Positions 13,432 through 22,449 of a DNA stretch of 64,000 nucleotides are shown here, in pieces. How positions within the stretch are numbered: the stretch's first letter is position 1; the number at the start of each line of letters is the position of its first letter. The position numbers were made by a program, and so were the translations under genes. The stretch comes from Platynereis dumerilii. Its lineage: Eukaryota > Annelida > Polychaeta > Phyllodocida > Nereididae. The notes beneath the pieces are model-generated. The model searched no databases, was not told the origin of the DNA, and saw only the letters and a program-made list of their open reading frames with translations. The stretch lies in NCBI GenBank assembly GCA_026936325.1, contig JAPTHN010000007.1:17792337-17856336 (forward strand), read 5' to 3'.

Positions 13432-15084
13432 ATGCTTTTTTTGTGGAGGCTGTATTTGACATAGAGGCTAAAGAGGATTGTACAAATTTATGATTTCGAA
13501 AAAAAAGTTTGAGCAAACAGAGGGACAGAAGTGAGGCGAGGAAGGAGGACTGGAGGCGCCGAAAGGAGGTGATCGGGGATGTCTTTGGCGACCGAGAGAA
13601 GCCAAGAGAGCAGTTCTGGGGCAGTCAACAGTTGCTCCTATGTCACAGGCACCTGATAAACACACACCAACTTCTCTGGTTACAACTAAATCCTCGTGTT
13701 ACCCGATACATGTGTGTGTTCTGGGGCTGGCGCGTGCCTCATTGTAAACACCAAGACTACATATCTACAACATTACACAGCCGAGTCTGAAAGGTAGGGC
13801 TGGGATCCCAGGAGATCGGCATAGAAAGATCTACATGCAGTTTATTGAATTTTCAAATTATTGCCTATGATTACTTGTTTATATAGACATGAAACGGAGT
13901 TCAACAGACAGTATGGAGACAGTGGGGGAGGCTTCACCAGGATTTTGATTCCAGACTGTCTGTATTTGAAAAAGAACCCATTGATTTCTGGAGGTATATT
14001 TTCAGGATACAAATATGTACATAATTGTGTCTGTATATGCCCAGCTGACCATAGTATTCAGAGAAACAATCATGCATGGTAGGCCTATGAAAAGTCTGAC
14101 CATTTCTTTCTGTCCCTCCGACTGCAAGCAAGACTATACAAGGACGGTGCTTCCCCACTTTCTTATTTGGCGTCCGTCAATTGTTGTCAGGGCAAACGGG
14201 GGGCGCGGGGGGCGACAGACACAGGCCCAGGGGCTGAGGGGGGTCACAGGCTCCGTCAACACACAACCCCGCGCCCTCACGTCCCCCGCCAACTCGTGGC
14301 GTCTCGGCCCATGTCAAATCTGACGTTTTTTGACGTAAAGTGTCGTCGTGCAACGTGCTGCGTCTGAGGTGGGCCACTCAGTCAGTTTGCCAAGCCAATT
14401 GAGAAAGGGACAGAAAGGGACAGTCCACAGAAGGTTTCTCACAGGTTCACAGAACTGGTCAGGGGACACTGGATGAGGACATCTTCGTTTGATGCATGAA
14501 GGTGCATGCCTTTGACTTACAGTTTTGCTCTTATGAGAGGATGCTGCCCTGTCTTGCCCCCTGCTGCCTCCTATCCCCCTTCTTCTGGACCCCCTCCTGC
14601 CCATCGGACACCCCCTGCCCTGCATGATTGGGGTCGGTGGCTCCTCTATCATGTCCTGGCAGCAAAAGTTAGCCAGCACGCATTACAAACAGTGAATGAG
14701 GAACTGTCAGTGTATGATTGATACCAGGCAGATACTTCAATTGATTGCTGGCCATGCATGGACATGGAGCATATGGCCTTTCTCTGTTGGCAAAACTAAT
14801 CCCTTTGTTCTGTTGTCCTGTCACCGACTTACTCAACATCACCAAAAGTATTTAAGACAACAAAGGATGACACCCAACTCCTGCTGGTCACGCTGACTCC
14901 TCTCCTTCTCTTCTCTCTCAAACTACTCTCTCCCTCTCCCTTGCTCCTCTCTGTCACTCTCATCTTCTCCCAGTTGCCCACCAAATGAAAGTTGTCCCCA
15001 ACAAAGAACCTGGCTCTCCTTTGTCATCCAAAAATCAAGGGAAAGTCAGATTCATATGTGTGTGTCACTAATCAACAAATTCAA
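13432..15084. other. Non-coding stretch with GC-rich block at 14165-14380
   Basis: No gene recognised. The 14165-14380 block is CpG-rich, carries G-runs that could form a G-quadruplex (14198-14213 and about 14233-14247) and two TGACGT half-sites at 14321 and 14331. Overlapping open frames on both strands reflect the GC content. The remainder is featureless. Confidence 0.35.
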
Positions 15085-15300
15085 TGTCATCCGCAATGCA
15101 ATGTTTCCAAAAAAATATTTATAGAATCATCCAAAATGAAATACTTTGATAAAATAGTGTCACCCGCAATGAAATATTGAAGAAAAATTGTGTCATCCAC
15201 AGTAGGCCTACAGTGTTCCAAGCACATGCATGGTGTCATCCGAAATGAAATGTTTCAATTGGAAAAAAACAGTGTCATCCGAAATGAATCTAAGTGTCAA
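15085..15300. repeat. Degenerate repeat with GTGTCATCCGAAATGAAAT core
   Basis: Six copies of a core close to GTGTCATCCGAAATGAAAT occur at about 15085, 15127, 15160, 15192, 15233 and 15274, spaced about 32-42 bp. The copies are diverged and some are truncated. No gene is implied. Confidence 0.7.
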
Positions 15301-15574
15301 TAGATAAAATGCCTTCATAAGTTCCATCATGCATGTTGCGAACTGGATAATGATGATACTTTCACATTCACTTTTTTGGCAGGAAAAAAAAATTCTAAAA
15401 TGGCATCTGCAGAGATTTCGGATGAGCTAATATTAGATGAGACAAAAAACAAAAAGTATTCAAAATAGAAAAATATTTTCATAGATATTCTTTCATGGCT
15501 CTATGTGGGAGTTTACTTTTTATTTCGAAAGTCTCAAAAGCTTATAAAGGTACTCTAACTCTTATTTTCAAAAG

Positions 15575-15915
15575 CAAAGCAAGCAGATATACAGCTCCAA
15601 AACTTAACCAAAGAGAAAACGGGCTACATCTTAGAATCCCTTGAAGATATCTGTGCAGACTTAATGAAAGAAGCCTCAGTCTTTTCCTTGGGGAATTTGG
15701 GAGACAGTTTGAATGAATCAGAGCTGAATGACCAAGTTAGAAGAAGACTCAAGTGATTGCATCTGGAAATCGATTGGAAGCAGTTCAGCAGAGAATTAAG
15801 AAAGTTAAACCTGCGATGGCCTCTTCATCTGGCGACCAGATTGGACAACGTCCTCTCCTTTTATTTCGGAAGGGACCTTTTAAAGTTTCAGAATCAACTA
15901 TAAGCAAACGTAGTT
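15575..15915 (+). pseudogene. Broken coding-like fragment, family not recognised
   Basis: A run of protein-like sequence reads on the plus strand: an amphipathic, Glu/Leu-rich segment containing LTKEKTGYILESLEDIC, then a basic segment containing LEAVQQRIKKVKPAM. The two parts are not in one uninterrupted frame, so the fragment looks broken. Composition suggests a short coiled coil. A pyrimidine-rich tract followed by AG precedes it, so an old exon is possible. I do not recognise the family and cannot say whether it came from a host gene or a mobile element. Confidence 0.33.
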
Positions 15916-17338
15916 AAGAAATGGCATTTCAATCAATGGAATGGAATCAAAGAAGAGAATAACTTTAATTTAACAGCAAATGTATTTAAAATACTTCTAA
16001 AAAATAACATAGCATATCAGTGCTAAAATATAGTTTACAATTGTCAATAACATTGAGTAATTAAGACAAAAATAAATTAGTTGCTTTCTTGGGATACCAC
16101 AATTTGAGATTGGTGCCAACCAATTTGTTGTTTGATTGTGACAAACCAGCTTTGGTGCATCAAGCTGAAAATTAATAATTTGATGGTCTCTGCCCACCAA
16201 TCACCAAATTAGATTGGTTGTTAAACAATTGTTGAAGCACTTCTTCATGCCTGGTATAGCTGTCTTTAGGTGTAGGATTTAATTTAGAATCAATCGTGTA
16301 GATATATCTGGTTAAAACAATTATTTCATGATTTTCAGGCACATAATTATTACAAGAATAATGATTTTTAAAACGAGTAATTGAAAACCAATGACACTAC
16401 CACCCACAAAGGAATGGGACAAAACAAATTCTGCAATTCAGCAATCTTGGACAATACAAAGTCATGGGGAGTGATGAGCTTTCAACGAGAGATGGTATCA
16501 ACGTCACCAATGAATGCTCTGTGAGGAAAAGATAGAATCAGGTGACGAAAGCACAAAAACCTGTGACGTCCTCATAATGAAGGTTTGGCTAACAATGGAA
16601 GAGGGAGCTTTTAATAGATTCACAAATTGTAGATGCCATGTGATGGTGATGAAATCTGGCGATGGGTGATAGATACAGAAGAAGATAGCATCCCTAAACA
16701 CTAGGACACAGCATCCAAGCATCTGCCTGTTGTTGCAGCAGCCAATCTAACAAATATCACATGGAAACCAGACCGAGGCAGCCTCTCATTGACAATTAAC
16801 TCATTCATAGAGGTGCCCCGCCAACACCTGGTGGTTGATCGTGTTTCGTTTTATTACCCCAAATAGGCAGGACTGAGCCAGGGTATCGAATGTTGCACCC
16901 AGGCCATTATCTGCTTCATCAGTTGATATTTAAAGCAAAGCCAATTAATTGACTTCAATAAAGCATTCGAATAAAAGATACTGGAGCCTCAGCCAAGTTG
17001 AAAGTCTACTCCCCTCTCAATCAATGAGCTGAATTACAACTATCACCTCTGCATGTTTGAAGTTTGATTTTCCAATTCACTTGCCAATCCACCACAGAAT
17101 GGCCCAGGGGTCAACACTTCGCTTCCACTTTCTCATTTCACACCAGGAATTTGTGACTTACTCGATTTACCATTGAGACCTGTTAATTGTGCTGACTTTA
17201 GAAGAGCGTTTGATATTGAATAGGCTGGTCACTAATTACATCAACCACAAAAATGAAGTTTGTCAACAAAATCTCATCTTGAAACTAAATGTTCTGAGAC
17301 TCGACGAAGATTTTCTAAATGAGCTTACCTCTAACATT
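15916..17338. other. Non-coding stretch 5' of the Harbinger element
   Basis: No gene recognised. A CRE-like TGACGTCC lies at 16564-16571. At 16090-16225 there are repeated CCAACCAATTTG/CCACCAATCACC-like words that could be a decayed MITE. 16790-17000 has a conserved-element look, but nothing decisive. Confidence 0.35.
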
Positions 17339-17341
17339 TTA

Positions 17342-17356
17342 TGGCTAGTTCTCACG
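17342..17356 (+). repeat. Left terminal inverted repeat of Harbinger element
   Basis: TGGCTAGTTCTCACG, exactly complementary to 22946-22960. Beyond these 15 bases the two ends diverge but keep a GACG or ACGGCG word. The target duplication TTA lies immediately outside at 17339-17341. Confidence 0.95.
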
Positions 17357-17467
17357 GAGACGTAACAGAGGGTTTAAGTGACGGCGTTTCTTATATTTCC
17401 AGGAAAGGGCAAAGATTTGAGCATGTTCGCCGTCAATTTAGGCTTTACGGCGCAACAGGAACAGCAT

Positions 17468-17727
17468 GCGTCGCTTTAAGAGGTCTTTCTACGCAATTCC
17501 TAGAAATTTGACGATGCAGGAAAAAAAGATTCAACCGGTTGAATCTTTGCGAGGAAAGAAGTGGTGAAGCAAGAAGAAGCGTAAAAAGAAATCAGTGCGC
17601 GCCGCAGATTTTTAAAGTTGCGACGCACAAAGAAGAGCTTCGACGCAGAAACAGCAGTGTAGCAGAAAGCTCTTGCTTCATGTCACATGTTTCAGACACG
17701 CGTCGCAGAAAGACACATGTTCGACGC
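17468..17727. repeat. Left subterminal GCGTCGC/CGACGC repeat cluster
   Basis: GCGTCGC or its complement GCGACGC occurs at 17468, 17620 and 17700, with CGACGC also at 17641 and 17722. Copies occur in both orientations. Clustered short subterminal motifs are typical binding sites for transposase or its Myb-like partner; here that role is inferred from position and repetition. Confidence 0.65.
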
Positions 17728-17920
17728 ACGTGAGAGGGTGCGCGCCGCGTCTTTTGGACCCCCAATGCAGCAGACAGAGTGGCGCCTGAGTGCATGCGTT
17801 GTTCTATTTTTAGCATCAACCCTTTGTCTGCGTGTCACCCTCTTTTTGCGCAGCGGCTGGGGCAGCAGCAGCGAAGCAGGGGGGGCGAAGGAGGGGGAAA
17901 GAGGCGGTCCGCACCCTGCA

Positions 17921-17928
17921 TATATATA
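17921..17928 (+). promoter_or_regulatory. TATA box of the Harbinger DNA-binding gene
   Basis: TATATATA followed by GAGGAGG lies 137 bp upstream of the ATG at 18065. Transcription would start near 17950, giving a 5' leader of about 110 nt. It is the only TATA-like word in the preceding GC-rich region. Confidence 0.6.
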
Positions 17929-18064
17929 GAGGAGGCCAGTTTAGAGCACCATACCCACTCAGACCTTCGACCAGAACACACCTAGAATCCACGACACTAT
18001 TATCAACTGCTACATTTGCTGCTACTTTTGTTGCTACAATTGTACTTCAAATTGCTGCTACAAC

Positions 18065-19984
18065 ATGGGACCAAAGAGGAGAAAGGGCACCGTCGTCACC
18101 AGGGCACCAACCAAGCTCAGCACCAGGTCAACACTCCACACTCCTGGGAGCACTCCAGTGACAACTCCAGCTACAACTCCAGCTGCAACTCCTCTCCATG
18201 AACCTTCAGATGCTGCAGTGACTGCCTTCTTCACTACAGCCATGGCAGACCTCTCTCTACCTGGGCTCTACACCTCCACTACAGCTGGCAGCCAGACGAA
18301 GACCACCACTTCAACCACCAAAGCCACTGTCGTCAGCGAGACCATCTTCGAGGGCCGGCCAGAAGACAGCACAGACGAAGATTCTTCAGTTGAACTCTTT
18401 GAAACTGATGAAGGAGACAAGCCTGCTGACAAGCCTGCCAAGCCTGCTGCCAAGCCTGCTGACAAGCCTGCCAAGCCTGCTGCCAAGCCTGCTGCCAAGC
18501 CTGCTGCCAAGCCTGCTGACAAGCCTGCTGCCAAGTCTTCCACGGGTCTTCCAGAGCCTACTGCCAAGTCTACTCCAAAGAAGCAGACTCCAAAGAAGCA
18601 GACTCCAAAGAAGCAGACTCCCAAGAAGCAGACTCCCAAGAAGCAGACTCCCAAGAAAACAGCAGAGAGCCAGCCTGTTCTTGCTCTAGACAGAGTGGCC
18701 ATCCATGAGGACACCTTCGAGGAGGAAGAAGACTCTGCTGATGACACCCCTGCAGCTGCTGAAGCCAAGTCCAAGGGCAAGAAGGGCAAAGGGAAGGCCC
18801 CCAAGCCAAACATCCGCAACAACATGGGCATCACAGCTGAACAAGAAGATGACCTCATCAACTGGTACAAGGAGCATCCTGTGCTGTACATGAAGGGGAC
18901 CAGAGGCTACAAGGGGAACGAGAAGCTGCTGCTGGACTCAGAAAAAGCAAAGGAGCTGGGCCCCAAGTACACCTCCCAGGACATCTTCAACTGGAGGAAG
19001 ACAGTGCGCACTCACTTCTCCAGACTCGTCAGGCCTGAAGCTTCAGGAGCCGCCAGGAAGGAGAAGCTCACAGAGAGGGACGAGTACATCCTGAACAACT
19101 GTCGGTTCCTGAAGGACTCCATCGTCCACAAGCCAGGGAAGGAGCTGTCCGCCATCTCTCAACTGTCTGCCAACCGGCCAGCCTCAGACTCCGATGATGA
19201 AAGCTACAACCCTGAGGATTCCCTGCCAGCTTCCTATGACATGCCGGACCTGCCACCTGAACAGCCAGCACAGGACAGCCAGCAGTCCCAAGTCTTCCCT
19301 GGAGCACCAAAGCCTGGAGCCGCTGCCAAGGGAACCAAGAGGAAGGCCCCAGGAGATGAAGCCATGCACTCCGCCATGCACGTCATCGCAGGCAGCATGC
19401 AAGCCATGTCCTCCACCAAGAAAATCCTGAAAGGCTCTGGCTGCAAGATGTGCCCCGACCACCAGGAGTTGACACCCGACCAGGAGTACTGGAGGATGAA
19501 GTGCCAGGACCTGTACCACGTGGGAGTGCACGCCAGCCCTGAAATCAGGAGGGCGATGGTCAGGACCATTGCAGAGGCCGCCCTCTACTGGGATGATGAG
19601 GCCAGCCGCCAGTCAAGACAGCATCAGGAGCACACCTTCCAGCCTCCTCATCCTCCTCAGCGCCTGCAGATGCCACCTCCTCCTCATCCTCCTCCTTCTT
19701 CGACGTATGTGCCATCACACCACCAGCACCATCCCCAGGCTTCCAGCAGCCATCACTACCAGCAGCACCAGCCCAGGGAAGGAGGATCCTCCAGGCAGAC
19801 TCCCAGCTACACCCCGATGCAGCCCAGCCACTCCACCATGACACTGATGATGGATGCACAGGACAGCCCCGAGAAATACGGCTACCCCCCTGGACCCAGC
19901 TTTGGTCAACCGGCCGCCCATCACCAGCACCAGCCTTCCCCTTCGCCCAGTTGGACTTCAGGTCTCCTTTCTCCACGAAAGTAG
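18065..19984 (+). CDS. Harbinger MADF/Myb-like DNA-binding protein with histone-H1-like tail
   Basis: This 639-residue uninterrupted frame is the second protein of the Harbinger element. In this superfamily a Myb/SANT/MADF protein binds the transposon ends and helps the nuclease enter the nucleus. Residues 1-100 are Thr/Pro-rich with a basic start (GPKRRKG). Residues 119-157 are KPAAKPADKP repeats and 170-198 are six TPKKQ repeats, resembling a histone H1 tail. An acidic stretch (217-227) and a basic stretch (235-247) follow. About 257-350 looks like a MADF/SANT-like domain (LINWYKEHPVLY, then FNWRKTVRTHFSRL). Residues 480-515 form a conserved-looking helix (EIRRAMVRTIAEAALYW), and the end is His/Pro/Gln-rich. 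The ATG follows a TATA box by 137 bp. The gene faces the nuclease gene, and its stop is 23 nt before a histone-type stem-loop. The domain assignment is from pattern only. Confidence 0.85.
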   Translation: MGPKRRKGTVVTRAPTKLSTRSTLHTPGSTPVTTPATTPAATPLHEPSDAAVTAFFTTAMADLSLPGLYTSTTAGSQTKTTTSTTKATVVSETIFEGRPEDSTDEDSSVELFETDEGDKPADKPAKPAAKPADKPAKPAAKPAAKPAAKPADKPAAKSSTGLPEPTAKSTPKKQTPKKQTPKKQTPKKQTPKKQTPKKTAESQPVLALDRVAIHEDTFEEEEDSADDTPAAAEAKSKGKKGKGKAPKPNIRNNMGITAEQEDDLINWYKEHPVLYMKGTRGYKGNEKLLLDSEKAKELGPKYTSQDIFNWRKTVRTHFSRLVRPEASGAARKEKLTERDEYILNNCRFLKDSIVHKPGKELSAISQLSANRPASDSDDESYNPEDSLPASYDMPDLPPEQPAQDSQQSQVFPGAPKPGAAAKGTKRKAPGDEAMHSAMHVIAGSMQAMSSTKKILKGSGCKMCPDHQELTPDQEYWRMKCQDLYHVGVHASPEIRRAMVRTIAEAALYWDDEASRQSRQHQEHTFQPPHPPQRLQMPPPPHPPPSSTYVPSHHQHHPQASSSHHYQQHQPREGGSSRQTPSYTPMQPSHSTMTLMMDAQDSPEKYGYPPGPSFGQPAAHHQHQPSPSPSWTSGLLSPRK

Positions 19985-20005
19985 AAGACCAAAAAACAAA
20001 AAACC

Positions 20006-20075
20006 TTGGCCCTTTTAAGGGCCACCAAATCCTCCCAAAAGGGCAGGCCACGTACACATCTTATGTTGACAAAAA
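20006..20075 (+). repeat. 3'-UTR segment shared in inverted form by both Harbinger genes
   Basis: This 70-bp segment, from the stem-loop through TACACATCTTATGTTGACAAAA, is repeated in reverse complement at 20867-20933. The similarity extends at least 45 bp beyond the stem-loop, so the two convergent genes share a homologous 3' end rather than only a chance hairpin. Confidence 0.85.
20008..20023 (+). terminator. Histone-type mRNA 3' stem-loop of the DNA-binding gene
   Basis: GGCCCT-TTTA-AGGGCC forms a perfect 6-bp stem with a 4-nt loop and is followed by ACCAAA, closely matching the metazoan replication-dependent histone mRNA 3' end (GGYYCU-UUYN-ARRRCC then ACC). It lies 23 nt after the stop codon, the usual distance in histone genes. 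A purine run (AAAAGGG) about 14 nt downstream could serve as a weak histone downstream element. The known role of this structure is SLBP/U7-dependent cleavage that makes non-polyadenylated mRNA; that role here is inferred. An ATTAAA at 20195 could be an alternative poly(A) signal. Confidence 0.72.
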
Positions 20076-20267
20076 AAAAGAGCTTGTGTTGACCGAAAAG
20101 AGCCAAAAAAGAGCAAAAAAAACGTTGACAATCCCCAAAAAAAAAGTCCCCCAAAAAAAAAGTCCCCCAAAACAAAAGTCCGGTCCTGGCCTTCATTAAA
20201 AGTAATCACCTTCATAAAAGCAAGGTGCTAGTTCCCCCTTTCTTTGCCCCAAAACATACCAAGTGCA

Positions 20268-20415
20268 GCACTAGTACAAGTGCTGCATTCTTTGGTATAA
20301 ACATATTTTTATTGCACTAGTACAAGTGCATGAATTTCTTAATTAAAATGTAATGCACTAGTACAAGTGCTTTGCTTTTAAAAATTGTGTTGGTTGGTTG
20401 CACTAGTACAAGTGC
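20268..20415. repeat. Four near-palindromes GCACTAGTACAAGTGC
   Basis: The identical 16-mer occurs at 20268-20283, 20314-20329, 20355-20370 and 20400-20415, at intervals of 46, 41 and 45 bp, with unrelated AT-rich spacers. Each is a palindrome except for one mismatched base pair. They lie between the convergent genes. Exact conservation against diverged spacers suggests a protein-binding site or an RNA hairpin. Confidence 0.8.
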
Positions 20416-20450
20416 ATCACTTTGTAATTTCACTTGTCTAGCTCAAGTGG

Positions 20451-20772
20451 CAGGTAGATAGCTAGATAGCTAGCTAGATAGATAGAAAGATAGATAGCTA
20501 GATAGATAGCTAGATAGATAGATAGATAGATAGCTTGATAGATGGAACACAATGCTCGTTACATATATACACTGCAGCAAAAGAAAAGCAGTTGTCGTCA
20601 CTTTGCAGGGATTGGACTTGGATAGATAGATAGATAGCTTGATAGATAGCTAGATAGATAGCTAGATAGATAGATAGATAGATAGCTTGATAGATGGAAC
20701 ACAATGCTCGTTACATATATACACTGCAGCAAAAGAAAAGCAGTTGTCGTCACTTTGCAGGGATTGGACTTG

Positions 20773-20827
<55 letters not shown>

Positions 20828-20832
20828 GGATG
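20451..20832. repeat. GATA microsatellite with 152-bp tandem duplication
   Basis: Long (GATA)n and (GCTAGATA)n tracts are interrupted twice by the same unique segment (GGAACACAATGCTCGTTAC onward), with a 152-bp period (20531 versus 20683). It sits in the spacer between the convergent Harbinger genes. Repetitive frames such as LSIYLSIYLS on the minus strand are not genes. Confidence 0.9.
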
Positions 20833-20917
20833 GAGGGATTGATTGATTGATTGATTTTTGGGCTTGTTTTGTCAACATAGGATGTGTACATGGCCAGCTC
20901 AATTGGGAGGATTTGGT

Positions 20918-20933
20918 GGCCCTTAAAAGGACC
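20918..20933 (-). terminator. Histone-type mRNA 3' stem-loop of the nuclease gene
   Basis: On the minus strand GGTCCT-TTTA-AGGGCC forms a 6-bp stem with one U-G wobble and the same TTTA loop, followed by ACCAAATCC. It begins 29 nt after the nuclease stop codon. Compared with the plus-strand copy, the one differing stem position keeps pairing (C-G to U-G), which favours selection on structure. The region continues as the inverted shared segment 20867-20933. No close downstream AATAAA is seen. Confidence 0.7.
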
Positions 20934-20962
20934 TGGGGTTTGTTGTTTTGAATGCATCTTCT

Positions 20963-22237
20963 TCAGATTTTCTCCAACTGCCAAGGGACACTTCCTGCCG
21001 GACTGTTGACCCAGTCACGTAGGTAGTCTCGAGCAGCCTTGGCATCTCTGGAGGCATTTCCGTGTCGAAGTGGTTCTCCTAGGTCATGCAATTGACGGTC
21101 TCCCCTCCAAACTCCTTCAGTGACGTCATGTGTCTGTGGATCTTCTCTGTCCATCACTTCATTGTCACGGGCATGGTGGACGCCTACTCTGTCTCGCAGA
21201 ATGTTGTGTAGAACACAAGCAGCCATTGTGATGTATGTCACTCTTGTAGGTCGTTGGGGCATGGTGGTCAGGAAGCATCTGAACCTGTTTGACAGCAGAC
21301 CGAAGGCATTCTCCACCACTCTCCTGGCTCTTGAAATCCTGTAATTGTAGACTCTGGAAGCAATGTCAAGGTTCCTTCTTGGCACTGGTTTGAGCAGCCA
21401 TGTCTTCAGGGGAAATGCCTCGTCACCCACGATGTAATATGGGAAAGGATTGTCTTCTGTGCCAGGTAGAGGTTCTGGAGGTGGTAGGCCTAGATCTTCC
21501 TCGTCCAGGAGTTGTCGAAGTACTGTGTCCCTGAAGACGCCGCCATCAGATGCACTTCCTTGACAGCCAGCCTGCACATAGATGAACTTGTAGTTGGCAT
21601 CAACGAGGGCCATCAGGACAATGGAGTGAAATCCCTTGTAGTTGTAGAACAAGGAGCCTGCAGCCTTGGGACATCGGATTGCGACGTGCTTGCCATCCAG
21701 AGCTCCAATGCAGTTGGGCAAGTTCCATTTCGTCTCAAAAGCCTTGGCTATCTCCTTCCATCTTTCAGGCTGTGTGGGTAGTGCCAGCTGTCTTTCGAAG
21801 GCATGAACGATGGCAAGGCAGACCTCAGGGATGAAGTTGCAGATGGTGTTGGGTGCCACACGGAAAGCATAAGCTAGGGACTTGTAGCTGTTTCCTGTTG
21901 CCATGTACCGCAGGGTGATAGCCAACTTCAGACCAGGTTCCAAAGCCCTCCTCATGTTGGTGTCTTGCTTAGCGATGAGTGGTCCAACAGCTTCCAGGAT
22001 TTCAGCAAAGATGGCAGGGGGCATTCTAGTGTAGTTGTAGTAGCCGGACACGTCACGCACTTGCAGTTCAGGCAGCAGTTGATGGAAGTGACCATGTTGT
22101 TCCCTCTGCAGCAACCAGTTGCGAATCCACCACCTTTTCTGTCTCCTGGCCCTCCTCCTCCTCTGTCTCAAATAGACAGCTCCGATAGCAACAGCAGCAG
22201 CACCAGCCACAACAATAATTTCTTCTTCATTCATCAT
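20963..22237 (-). CDS. Harbinger DDE nuclease (HARBI1-like transposase)
   Basis: A 424-residue uninterrupted protein of the PIF/Harbinger nuclease family, about the usual length. It would cut and join the transposon ends with its DNA-binding partner. Catalytic acids are visible: D181 in GALDGKHV, D231 in GSASDGGVF and E309 in RRVVENAFGLL; the conserved GDEAFPL (271-277) lies between. A helix-turn-helix-like region precedes the catalytic core at about 102-135 (LKLAITLRYMATGNSYKSLA then VAPNTICNFI). The N-terminus is hydrophobic then strongly basic (residues 7-36), which may aid nuclear entry or be an unusual extension. The ATG is about 80 bp downstream of a TATA box. The gene runs toward the DNA-binding gene and ends at a histone-type stem-loop. 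All catalytic residues are present, so activity is plausible. Confidence 0.95.
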   Translation of the reverse strand: MMNEEEIIVVAGAAAVAIGAVYLRQRRRRARRQKRWWIRNWLLQREQHGHFHQLLPELQVRDVSGYYNYTRMPPAIFAEILEAVGPLIAKQDTNMRRALEPGLKLAITLRYMATGNSYKSLAYAFRVAPNTICNFIPEVCLAIVHAFERQLALPTQPERWKEIAKAFETKWNLPNCIGALDGKHVAIRCPKAAGSLFYNYKGFHSIVLMALVDANYKFIYVQAGCQGSASDGGVFRDTVLRQLLDEEDLGLPPPEPLPGTEDNPFPYYIVGDEAFPLKTWLLKPVPRRNLDIASRVYNYRISRARRVVENAFGLLSNRFRCFLTTMPQRPTRVTYITMAACVLHNILRDRVGVHHARDNEVMDREDPQTHDVTEGVWRGDRQLHDLGEPLRHGNASRDAKAARDYLRDWVNSPAGSVPWQLEKI

Positions 22238-22315
22238 GCATATGTTCAGTAGGCAGTCGTTGTGTTCTCATTGAAGGGCAATCAGCAAATGAAGCAAGGA
22301 GGTCCTCTGTGTCCC

Positions 22316-22323
22316 TTTTTATA
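22316..22323 (-). promoter_or_regulatory. TATA box of the Harbinger nuclease gene
   Basis: TATAAAAA followed by GGG on the minus strand lies about 80 bp upstream of the nuclease ATG. Transcription would start near 22290, giving a short leader. Both genes of the element therefore have strong TATA boxes, as do histone genes. Confidence 0.65.
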
Positions 22324-22449
22324 ATGACCAAAAGTGACTCCTGCAGCAGCGAAACACACTTTGCCGCAGCGCTGCAACAACAGACGTTCGTCGATGCTTA
22401 AGAGACCTTCGTCGCTGCTTAAGGCAAGGACGACGAAGAAGGTCAGCAT

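Noticed and set aside
18268-18891. 207-residue minus-strand frame opposite the Harbinger DNA-binding gene
   Set aside because: It is the antisense of the KPA and TPKKQ repeat codons; the plus-strand frame has the domain evidence.
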